Positions 1 through 7,170 of a stretch of DNA of 16,951 nucleotides are shown in pieces (positions within the stretch are counted from its first letter, which is position 1; every line of letters starts with the position of its first letter). Location of the stretch: positions 1-16,951 of the forward strand of contig CAXBLG010000078.1 of assembly GCA_963976395.1 (NCBI GenBank). The letters run 5' to 3'. The translations under genes and the position numbers were made by a program. The notes beneath the pieces are model-generated. The model was not told where the DNA came from, searched no databases, and saw nothing but the letters and a program-made list of their open reading frames with translations. The DNA is from UBA11612 sp963976395. GTDB lineage: Bacteria > Pseudomonadota > Alphaproteobacteria > Rhodospirillales > Rhodospirillaceae.

Positions 1-2
1 TG

Positions 3-2507
3 TCGGCGGCCTTTGATCGTCACTTGTTTGTTGAGGGCCTCGGTACGCTCTATCACAATTCCGGCGGCGTGGTGTCTCTGCTGGGCGGAAATAGTACGGG
101 TCTGAGGATTCAGGGTGGGGCGACAATGGTGCTGAACGGCGGCACCTTTACCGCAGATGCCGGATCGGAACTCGTCGTGAACGATTCGTCGTTCCTGCAG
201 GTGGACGCGGCAACGACGTTGCCGTCCGGACTTTTGTTTAGGCTTGGCCGCGATCCCAGCACCGATACCGGAACGATCACCGGCAGCAACACACTAACCG
301 TCAACGGCACCTTCAACGTTTGGCATGACTCTACTATCACCGGCAGCGGCGTGGTCGTGGATTTGGCTGCGGGAAGTGCGTTGACGTTTGAAGCCGGAAA
401 AACGTTGACGGTTGAAGCGGGCGCTACATTTGAACTCAACCAGGCTGAAACCCTGGACTCCGGGACGGGCCTCGATCTTGTCGGCACGCTCTCCGGCGAT
501 GCGACGCTGGATTTGAATGAAGCTTTCACCAACGACGGCACGATCACCCTCTCGTCCACGCACGCGGCGGCGTCATCGGCCATCGATATTGCCGCGACCA
601 AGTTGCTGACAAACAATGGCGCCATCCACACGACCGGAACCGCCGGTGTGGACCGAACGATCACTGGCGACATCACCAACACCAGTACCGGCATTATCGA
701 TATCGATGACGATCTAATCTACAACACGGGCACGTTGACCAATAACGCGAGTGGCATAATTGATATTGACGCGAATGTTTCAGGTTCGGGGAGTGTCTCC
801 AACTCCGGCATAATGAGTGCCAATGCTGGCATTTGGTCTGTTGCCCTGACCAACGTCTCCGGCGGCGACATTCAAGTCTACAACTCTATCGACGCATTCA
901 CCTTCTCGGGCACTTTAACTAATCAGGGCAACTTATTTATTCACGATTTTATTGATGACGGCAGTTTTGCCGAACTTAATGTCACCGGCACCTTGAACAA
1001 TACGGGGCTGGTCGAAATGGACACCGGCGCTGTTGAAGACGTTATTCTTGATTTGACGGGGGGTGTTTTTAATAACAATTCTGGTGGCACCTTTGACATC
1101 AATGCGGGCAGCGGCGGCGGACGGACTGTTATCGGCGAAGTCAATAACGCCGGCACAATCAACGTCTACAACGATACGACTTTCAATATTGGGACTAGCG
1201 CGCTGGATAACCTGAGCGGCGGTCTGTTTGATGTTATGTCCGGGGTTACCGTCACGGTCCAGGGGACTGCCGGGCCCAGTGCGGACAGCGATTTCTACAA
1301 CCAGTCCGGAGCCACGCTAAATGTCGACGGTACGCTCGATATGAATGGACTGAACCTGCAGAACGACGGAACAATTACCGGCGGCGGGGTGATTACCATG
1401 AATGGGGGCACCTATACCAACAATGGCTCGTCCTCCATCAGCCCAGGCGCTTCTCCTGGCACTCTGCTTCTCGACGGCAATGCGGTGTTTGGGTCTAAGT
1501 CAAGGACGCTCATAGAATTGGGCGGCCGCAGCGCCAATGATAACGATTTTCTGACTGTCACCGGGCGCTTCGCTGCCGGCGGCACGCTGGCGATCCTACC
1601 TTGGCTCGGCTTCGCGGCCGTGGCGGGAGATTCCTTTGATGTGATGTCGTGGGGCGAACGAACATCCATGTTCCACGAAATCGACGGACTTGAGCAGTTT
1701 TCAGGCGTTGCTCTTGATCCCATCTTTACCGATACCGGCCTCACGTTAAATACCCGTGCCATTACTCTGAATGGCAGCGAAGATGCTGACACCCTACAGG
1801 GTACTGAAGACGATGATGTCCTCGTAAGCCGCGATGGAGCTGATCTGCTCTCGGGCGGTCTAGGTTCCGATTTGTTGGTGGGCGGGGACGGCGATGACGT
1901 GCTCATTGGCGGTGCAGGTGCGGACCGCTTAATCGGCGGTGAGGGGCATGATACGGCTAACTACAGTGCGGATACTGCGCCGGTGAATGTGGACCTTACC
2001 CTAGGCACTGCGACGGACGGAACAGGCGACATTGATACACTGGTGTCTATAGAGAAGCTCATCGGCACCGTATTTTCCGATACGTTAATTGGGAGCGATG
2101 CCGACAACATTATTGTCGGTGGCGGTGGAGCCGACCTTATGATCGGCGGCGCCGGGCGCGATACCTTCGTGGTTGGCGGACCGGTTGACGCAGGCGATAT
2201 GATTGATGACTTCTTGACAGGGGTTGATGCCATCGAGCTGGATGCGGCTGCCTTCGGTTTGGACTCCGGTGCGGCGAATCTAGGCGTGAATTTTTCGGTC
2301 ATCGCAGGATCATTTGATGGAACTGATGCAGGTGACAATGCCGCGTTCGCCGCTGGTGATGCTTCGCTCATATACAGCCAAGCCGACCACGCCCTTTATT
2401 ATGACGCCAATGGTATCCAGGAAGGATATACGACTGTCGCCAATCTCCAGCCCGGCGCTATTCTCGCGCCTTCCGATTTGCGCCTCGCCGAAAACAGCAT
2501 GGTCTAA
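3..2507 (+). CDS. Beta-helix RTX protein, probable type I-secreted adhesin (5' partial)
   Basis: The reading frame is open to the left edge, so the start lies outside the window; the TTG at 24 is not a convincing start. About 835 residues are visible. Most of it (to about nt 1430) consists of short repeats rich in G, T, N and D, of the 'LTNNGxIxxTGT / NNxGTIxVYND' kind, typical of a parallel beta-helix passenger. A segment near nt 1435-1660 (SPGASPGTLLLDG, then ELGG, LTVTG, GGTL, GDSFDVM) resembles the passenger-associated transport repeat of autotransporters. From about nt 1770 it changes into calcium-binding RTX nonapeptides (GGxGxDxLx), followed by a C-terminal stretch with FDGTDAGDNAAF and LYYDANG, common near RTX C-termini. 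There is no autotransporter beta-barrel; the protein ends in a short acidic/aliphatic tail suited to a type I signal. Family knowledge implies calcium-dependent folding outside the cell. Export by the adjacent type I system is inferred from convergent adjacency. Confidence 0.88.
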   Translation, partial: SAAFDRHLFVEGLGTLYHNSGGVVSLLGGNSTGLRIQGGATMVLNGGTFTADAGSELVVNDSSFLQVDAATTLPSGLLFRLGRDPSTDTGTITGSNTLTVNGTFNVWHDSTITGSGVVVDLAAGSALTFEAGKTLTVEAGATFELNQAETLDSGTGLDLVGTLSGDATLDLNEAFTNDGTITLSSTHAAASSAIDIAATKLLTNNGAIHTTGTAGVDRTITGDITNTSTGIIDIDDDLIYNTGTLTNNASGIIDIDANVSGSGSVSNSGIMSANAGIWSVALTNVSGGDIQVYNSIDAFTFSGTLTNQGNLFIHDFIDDGSFAELNVTGTLNNTGLVEMDTGAVEDVILDLTGGVFNNNSGGTFDINAGSGGGRTVIGEVNNAGTINVYNDTTFNIGTSALDNLSGGLFDVMSGVTVTVQGTAGPSADSDFYNQSGATLNVDGTLDMNGLNLQNDGTITGGGVITMNGGTYTNNGSSSISPGASPGTLLLDGNAVFGSKSRTLIELGGRSANDNDFLTVTGRFAAGGTLAILPWLGFAAVAGDSFDVMSWGERTSMFHEIDGLEQFSGVALDPIFTDTGLTLNTRAITLNGSEDADTLQGTEDDDVLVSRDGADLLSGGLGSDLLVGGDGDDVLIGGAGADRLIGGEGHDTANYSADTAPVNVDLTLGTATDGTGDIDTLVSIEKLIGTVFSDTLIGSDADNIIVGGGGADLMIGGAGRDTFVVGGPVDAGDMIDDFLTGVDAIELDAAAFGLDSGAANLGVNFSVIAGSFDGTDAGDNAAFAAGDASLIYSQADHALYYDANGIQEGYTTVANLQPGAILAPSDLRLAENSMV
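1854..2171 (+). repeat. RTX nonapeptide repeats encoding calcium-binding beta-roll
   Basis: Four consecutive nonapeptides (GGLGSDLLV, GGDGDDVLI, GGAGADRLI, GGEGHDTAN) are encoded at 1854-1961. Two more (GGGGADLMI, GGAGRDTFV) follow at 2118-2171. The intervening residues include NVDLTLGTATDGTGDIDTL and IEKLIGT, a usual linker in hemolysin-type calcium-binding proteins. Weaker copies (GSEDADTLQG, GTEDDDVLV) precede the first block. In the family these loops bind calcium after secretion. Confidence 0.9.
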
Positions 2508-2531
2508 GCGGCTTGTTGGAAAAGGTGTGTT

Positions 2532-3851
2532 CTATCGGGCCGGATCGATGACGTCGATTTCAAGTTGCCCCATTGCCAACAATAGCTGGTATCGAGCTAT
2601 ACGAGCATCAATCTGTGCGGACGTGTAGTTAATTTGGGCGGCCAGAACTTCGCTTTCCGCATCCAGTACGTTGATAACCGTTTCGCGACCCGCATCGCGC
2701 AATTTTCGCCGAGAGTCGTAAACTTCTCCGGCGATATTTACAGCGTTGGCCAGTAATTCAGCGCGCTCCTCGGCGGTCGCAAGTGCATGCCAAGCAATCC
2801 GGATGGTTTCCTCGGTCTTTCGTCTGATCTGGGCGAGGTCGGCCATGCGCGCCTGACCGTCAAATGCGGCCTGTTTCGATCGCGACTGTGTCCCAAAGCC
2901 GTTGAACAGCGTCCAGGTAGCACGCAACCGTCCAGAATAGTCACGTCGGATATCAGGTACGCCGTTGAATTCCCTCTCGTAGCCACTTTCGAACACGAGG
3001 TCGATACTCGGTTGATACTCTGCCTTTATCGAGTCCCGCCGTGCATCAACGATATCAATTTGTCGCTGGGCGGCAAGAATCTGTGGGTTGTTGGCTAATC
3101 CGATGGCGACGCTTGTTTCAATGTCCTCAGGAATTTCCGGCTGACGAGAAGGCATCGTCATTTCAGTTGAAATGGGTATACGACCGAACACTTGCAGATA
3201 TCGGCTATTAGCGTCTTGCAGGGCGCCCTGAACAGATGCCCGTTGTTCGAGGGCAAACTGTAGCCGAGATTTGGCCTGTAACACGTCGACGGCTATGCCG
3301 GCGCCGCGCTTAACTCGCTCATCTTCAAGATTCAGTTGGTTACGGATGCTTTGTTCATTCTGCTGCGCGATAGCCAACAACTGTGACTGGCGCAGTACGT
3401 TGAGATATCCCGATGTTCCCTCAAAAATTGCTGATTGTCGTGTGCTTGTCAGGGTGTACTCGGCCACTTCTTGCTGCATACGGGCGCCACGACGGTCTGC
3501 ATATTTCGCCCCGCCATCCCACAGATTTTGGGTCAAAGTCACGGTGACCTCTTCCGGTTTCGCGTCGAACTTGCCATCTGGAGAGGCTCTAAAGGACGGA
3601 GTATCCACTTTCTCTCGGCCGATCTCGCCGCGAACGGAAAGATTGGGAAGAAAAGGAGAAAGCGTTGCGCGCACGCCCTGTTCCGTCGAGCCTACTTGTG
3701 CCGCACCCGACCGGATGAGCGGATGTTCGGTTACTAGGTCCATTAGTTCTTCGCGCAGGGATGCTGCGTCGGCATCTCCTGCTGATGTAGCGGTCAGAAA
3801 AGCCGTAACGGCTGCGAAAATGATAATTTCTTGGCGTTTGAACGACACCAT
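2532..3851 (-). CDS. TolC-family outer-membrane channel of the type I secretion system
   Basis: This 439-residue protein is the outer-membrane exit duct for a type I secretion system. The ATG at 3851 is preferred over a GTG two codons upstream because a GGGGG stretch lies about 5 nt before it. Residues 1-29 form a signal peptide (basic KRQ, hydrophobic core, cleavage near ADA). Two OEP repeats follow: the first has 'EHPLIRSG', 'LSPFLPNLSVRG', 'TQNLWDGG' and 'VKRGAGIAVDVLQAKSRL'; the second has 'ANNPQILAAQRQID', 'YQPSIDLVFESG' and 'WTLFNGFGTQSRSKQA'. These are the usual TolC-type helix and strand signatures, and the length fits the family (about 430-500). It lies downstream of the adaptor gene on the same strand after 138 bp, so it may be co-transcribed or use its own promoter; no convincing promoter was seen in the gap. 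Its stop is 24 bp from the stop of the convergent RTX gene. Confidence 0.9.
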   Translation of the reverse strand: MVSFKRQEIIIFAAVTAFLTATSAGDADAASLREELMDLVTEHPLIRSGAAQVGSTEQGVRATLSPFLPNLSVRGEIGREKVDTPSFRASPDGKFDAKPEEVTVTLTQNLWDGGAKYADRRGARMQQEVAEYTLTSTRQSAIFEGTSGYLNVLRQSQLLAIAQQNEQSIRNQLNLEDERVKRGAGIAVDVLQAKSRLQFALEQRASVQGALQDANSRYLQVFGRIPISTEMTMPSRQPEIPEDIETSVAIGLANNPQILAAQRQIDIVDARRDSIKAEYQPSIDLVFESGYEREFNGVPDIRRDYSGRLRATWTLFNGFGTQSRSKQAAFDGQARMADLAQIRRKTEETIRIAWHALATAEERAELLANAVNIAGEVYDSRRKLRDAGRETVINVLDAESEVLAAQINYTSAQIDARIARYQLLLAMGQLEIDVIDPAR

Positions 3852-3989
3852 AAACACCCCCAGAATCAGGTGGGCAGTTTAGCGCCCCGTCTTGTGGTGG
3901 CCAGTCTTTTTCCTAGAGAAGAGCTTATTAATATTCACTTTTTGGTTGGATGACAGAAGTTTAGACACACAACTAGATCGTGGTGTGTT

Positions 3990-5279
3990 CTACCGTTCCC
4001 TGAAAGCCTCTGTCTTAAGCTTCAGCACAGGCTGCAGGAGATACTCCATGACCGTCCGCGAGCCGGTGTGAATATCCACCGTCGCGCCCATGCCGGGTGT
4101 GATCATACGGTTGTCTGCTTCGTCTCCAAGCCAGATATGGTCTGTCCGCACCACAACTTTAAAATATGGAAGGGCACCTTCAGGCACGGTTGAATCCGGC
4201 GCGACCGATTGAACCTTGCCATCCAGACCGCCATACCGGGCAAAGTCATACGTGTCGATCTTTACAACAGCTTTTTGTCCAGCACTTACGAATCCGCGGT
4301 CGATTGGATTAAGCCGCGCTTCAATAACCAGGGTATCTTCGGTGGGTACAATATCCATGATGGGCTCACCAGGCCGTACGACGCCGCCCAGGGTATTGTA
4401 GCGCATGTTCTTCACTACACCGTTAGTAGGACTGCGAATTGTTGTGCGGGTCTGCTGATCAGTAGCTTTCGCCATCAGCTCTTGAAGGCGGGCGATGTCC
4501 GTCTCTGTATCACCGAGAAGCTCGCGAGCCTCACGCCGGAATTTGTATTCTAGCTCTGAAATGCGTTCGCGCGCTTCGTTTAAGGCCGCGCGAGCCCGCG
4601 GCAAGGCTTCCCGCAACGATGCCGCCTCGCCCTTCAAGGTAGAGACATCTCGCTCGATCTCAAGGTGATCCATGGGAGCTTGAAGGTTGTCCTTTAGAAG
4701 ATTGTTCGACATCGCCAAGCGTTCGTTCGCAAGGGCCAAACTTTCCTCGGCCGCGGTAAGACGAGCCTGAACCTCGCGAACATCCCTGTCACGTTGCACG
4801 ACTTGCCCTTCAAGCACCGCAAGACTGCTGCCGAGCTCGCGATTTCTTGCATCAAAGGCCGCGCGTTGCGACGACATCAATTGTGGACGGCGCGCAGATA
4901 TCTCATCCGGGAATGTTGGCTCGTTGCCTGTTGCTTCGGCGTCCAAACGAGCGCGCGTTAAGATGAGGCTGTCCAGTCTGACCTGAACCTCCTCGATATT
5001 GTTGACGGCCCCAGCCAAATCCAGTTGGACCAGAGGTGCGTTTTCGCGCACCGTATCGCCTTCCCGAACATATATTTCTTCGATGATTCCACCTTCCAAA
5101 TGCTGAATGGTCTTCACTTGACCTTGCGGTACGACTTCTCCCGGCGCCATGGCCACTTCGTCCAAACGGGCAAAGGCCGCCCAAAAGATGAAGACAGCGA
5201 CAAGGGCAACCGCCACACGCCCCATAGGCACCCAACGGTCATTGGAGATTTTTGCGTCAAGGGTATCCAGCGGACTCAT
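3990..5279 (-). CDS. HlyD-type periplasmic adaptor (membrane fusion protein) of type I secretion
   Basis: This 429-residue membrane fusion protein bridges the inner-membrane ABC exporter and the TolC-like channel. A short cytoplasmic N-terminus is followed by one transmembrane segment (about residues 21-38, VAVALVAVFIFWAAFARL). The first half of a lipoyl-type hairpin follows (IQHLEGGIIEEIYVREGDTV, about 58-77), then a long charged coiled-coil region (about 90-275). The second lipoyl half (RSPTNGVVKNM... GGVVRPGEPIMDIVP) and a beta-barrel segment (IEARLNPIDRGFVSAGQKAVVKI) come next. The C-terminus has TPGMGATVDIHTGSRTVMEYLLQPV, typical of HlyD/PrtE/LapC proteins. The start codon overlaps the exporter's stop codon by 4 bp (ATGA), showing translational coupling. 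Family length is usually 430-480, so it appears complete. Confidence 0.95.
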   Translation of the reverse strand: MSPLDTLDAKISNDRWVPMGRVAVALVAVFIFWAAFARLDEVAMAPGEVVPQGQVKTIQHLEGGIIEEIYVREGDTVRENAPLVQLDLAGAVNNIEEVQVRLDSLILTRARLDAEATGNEPTFPDEISARRPQLMSSQRAAFDARNRELGSSLAVLEGQVVQRDRDVREVQARLTAAEESLALANERLAMSNNLLKDNLQAPMDHLEIERDVSTLKGEAASLREALPRARAALNEARERISELEYKFRREARELLGDTETDIARLQELMAKATDQQTRTTIRSPTNGVVKNMRYNTLGGVVRPGEPIMDIVPTEDTLVIEARLNPIDRGFVSAGQKAVVKIDTYDFARYGGLDGKVQSVAPDSTVPEGALPYFKVVVRTDHIWLGDEADNRMITPGMGATVDIHTGSRTVMEYLLQPVLKLKTEAFRER

Positions 5280-7060
5280 CCAGATTCTCCCTTGGATTTT
5301 GGAATATTTTCATTCTGAACAAGGACAGGCTTCACGGCCCCGGCTTTCTGCTGCGCCAGATACTCGAGCACCGTTCGTGTGCGACCAGCCGCGCGTATTT
5401 TTCCAGTGTCCACGACAACTGTGTGCGCACAGGATTCGAGCAAAACCGGGCTATGAGTAATAACCAGAATGGTATGATCGGCGGCCAGTTTTACCAACGC
5501 GTCCCTTAGTTGTTCTTCCGCATGGCGGTCCAAGCTGCTTGTCGGCTCATCCATGGCGATGATGGGCGGATCACCCATAAGGGCTCTTGCTATGGCGATG
5601 CGCTGGCGCAATCCGGCGGACAAACTGCTACCGCTTTCACCGACGATGGTCCCATAACCTTTCGGCAAGCTGATAATCAGATCGTGCGCCGTGGCCAGGG
5701 TTGCGGCTCGCACGATTTCTTCGTCAGTAGATTGCGGACGTCCGTAAGTCAGATTGTCCCGAATGGTTCCGTTGAACAACACACATTCCTGGGGGACATA
5801 ACCGATCCATCGAGCCAAATCCTTAAGTGCGAATTGTGCAATGTCGGCCCCGTCGATGAGCACGCGGCCCGATGTGGGCGAATAGAGACGAAGAATCAAT
5901 TTAATAAGTGTTGTTTTACCGGATCCGTTGCGCCCCATAACAGCAGTAAGGCCACCCGATGCGATTTCAAGATTTAGTCCGTCAACAACCGGCGGGCCGC
6001 TCGGGGTATAGGTGAAACTCACATCTTCTAATTTTATCTGGCCCTTCGGGCGGGTCATGACCACGTCACTGGTGATCGGGTCTTCTGTTTCCGCGAATAC
6101 GTCACCGAGGCGAACGGCCGACTGGCGGAAAAGGGCAAAACCCCGCCAAGCGCCGACCAGCTGATTGAAGGGTCCGAGAAGTCGTCCTCCCAGCATATTG
6201 GCGGCAATCAGAGCGCCAATGGTTAGTTGTTGATTCATAATTGCGACCGCGCCAACGCTTGTCATTGCGACGGTGGCTATGACAGTCAGGCTTTGACCCC
6301 AGGCTATGTAGAAATCCGCCTTTTGCCCACGGCTCAGGGATTGAGCAATCGTGTCGGCTTGCTTCCCTTCCCAAATCTCCGCCATGCGCCCGGTAAGGGC
6401 GGTTGCTTTAATTGTGGTTCGTCCGGCGACGATCTCGCCCATCAGACCGTCGCGAAGGTTGTGCTGATGCTTCTCGTTTTCGGCCGCGCTTGAGACGACT
6501 CTCCCGGAGTGCCATGCCAATGCGACGAACGCCGCAAAAACAATGACCAATACCCACGCTACCGGCCAGGCGAATACAAATACGATGCCTAGGAATAAGA
6601 CAGCGAACGGAAGATCCATCGCCAGTACGGCCGTTGGTCCAGACAGTGTATTACGCACATTCTCCATGTCGCGGAACAACGCGTGCCAATGGTTGGCGGG
6701 CCTTTGTTCAAGGGTTCTGAGAGGGAGGGCCATGATCTTGGTAAATAGTCGCCGGCCAACGTCAATATCTATGCGAAGGGCCGTGCGTTGCAAAATACGA
6801 CTTCGGGCCTGACGGAGGACAAAATCAAAAACAACAACCAGAACCATTCCGAACGTGAGGCCTTGAAGCGTGCTTATGCCTGCGTGAAACACCACGCGGT
6901 CATATACTTGGAGCACGAATATCGGTGCGGCTAGTGCGAGGATGTTGACAAACAAAGACGCCGCCAAAGCTTCCTTGTACAAGGGCTTCAACGGCTCCAG
7001 AAATGTGCGTAGCCAAGTCGGCAGGCTTCGCATCTCAGCTTCGGGACTGACCTTACTCAT
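5276..7060 (-). CDS. Type I secretion ABC exporter (permease fused to ATPase, PrtD-like)
   Basis: This 594-residue inner-membrane transporter powers substrate export. Residues about 30-310 form the transmembrane domain, including 'NILALAAPIFVLQVYDRVV', conserved in type I exporters. The nucleotide-binding domain has Walker A GRNGSGKT (376-383), Q-loop Q424, signature LSAGLRQR (480-487), Walker B IIAMDEP (500-506) and switch His536. The signature is slightly unusual: family members mostly carry LSGGQ or LSAGQ, and here Leu replaces Gln. There is no N-terminal C39 peptidase or C39-like domain, so the substrate should not have a double-glycine leader; this fits the PrtD/AprD type and an RTX substrate with a C-terminal signal. 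The ATG at 7060 has no strong ribosome binding site; an ATG nine codons inside (MRSLPTW) is an alternative. It is the first gene of the operon and overlaps the adaptor by 4 bp. Confidence 0.95.
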   Translation of the reverse strand: MSKVSPEAEMRSLPTWLRTFLEPLKPLYKEALAASLFVNILALAAPIFVLQVYDRVVFHAGISTLQGLTFGMVLVVVFDFVLRQARSRILQRTALRIDIDVGRRLFTKIMALPLRTLEQRPANHWHALFRDMENVRNTLSGPTAVLAMDLPFAVLFLGIVFVFAWPVAWVLVIVFAAFVALAWHSGRVVSSAAENEKHQHNLRDGLMGEIVAGRTTIKATALTGRMAEIWEGKQADTIAQSLSRGQKADFYIAWGQSLTVIATVAMTSVGAVAIMNQQLTIGALIAANMLGGRLLGPFNQLVGAWRGFALFRQSAVRLGDVFAETEDPITSDVVMTRPKGQIKLEDVSFTYTPSGPPVVDGLNLEIASGGLTAVMGRNGSGKTTLIKLILRLYSPTSGRVLIDGADIAQFALKDLARWIGYVPQECVLFNGTIRDNLTYGRPQSTDEEIVRAATLATAHDLIISLPKGYGTIVGESGSSLSAGLRQRIAIARALMGDPPIIAMDEPTSSLDRHAEEQLRDALVKLAADHTILVITHSPVLLESCAHTVVVDTGKIRAAGRTRTVLEYLAQQKAGAVKPVLVQNENIPKSKGESG

Positions 7061-7106
7061 TGTTCAAATCTAGGGGTTTTCCGTCTCTTCTGCTACCCTG
7101 AGGCCG

Positions 7107-7165
7107 CCTGCTCGGGTATGATCAGGTTTGGGTGAAACCTTAGGTCGGGATGGCCTGAGAGCGGG
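7107..7165 (+). promoter_or_regulatory. Candidate structured RNA leader (three-way junction) masking the cyclase RBS
   Basis: Seen by hand: CCTGCTC (7107-7113) can pair with GAGCGGG (7159-7165), one G-U wobble included. Inside this closing helix lie two hairpins: AGGTTT-GGGTG-AAACCT (7124-7140) and AGGTC-GGGAT-GGCCT (7142-7156, one G-U). They are separated by one base and both have five-base loops starting GGG. The 3' strand of the closing helix is the purine-rich Shine-Dalgarno region for the GTG start at 7171. Folding should therefore lower translation of the cyclase. It matches no riboswitch class I can name. No clear promoter was seen upstream, so it is unproven that the region is transcribed. 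Confidence 0.35.
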
Positions 7166-7170
7166 GCAAC

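Noticed and set aside
2314..2628. 104-residue plus-strand frame across the end of the RTX gene and the TolC-like gene
   Set aside because: It overlaps two well-supported genes in other frames and has no protein-family features.
3963..3992. Hairpin (CACAC/GTGTG) at the stop codon of the adaptor gene as a terminator
   Set aside because: Only 5 bp with a 12-base loop and no T-run on the minus strand, so it is not convincing as an intrinsic terminator.
7075..7160. TPP-riboswitch-like text on the minus strand (ACCC..AACCTGATC..ATACC) upstream of the exporter
   Set aside because: The CTGAGA element and the GCCAGCG-type 3' half are missing, the P1 helix cannot be formed, and a thiamine link with a type I exporter makes no sense.
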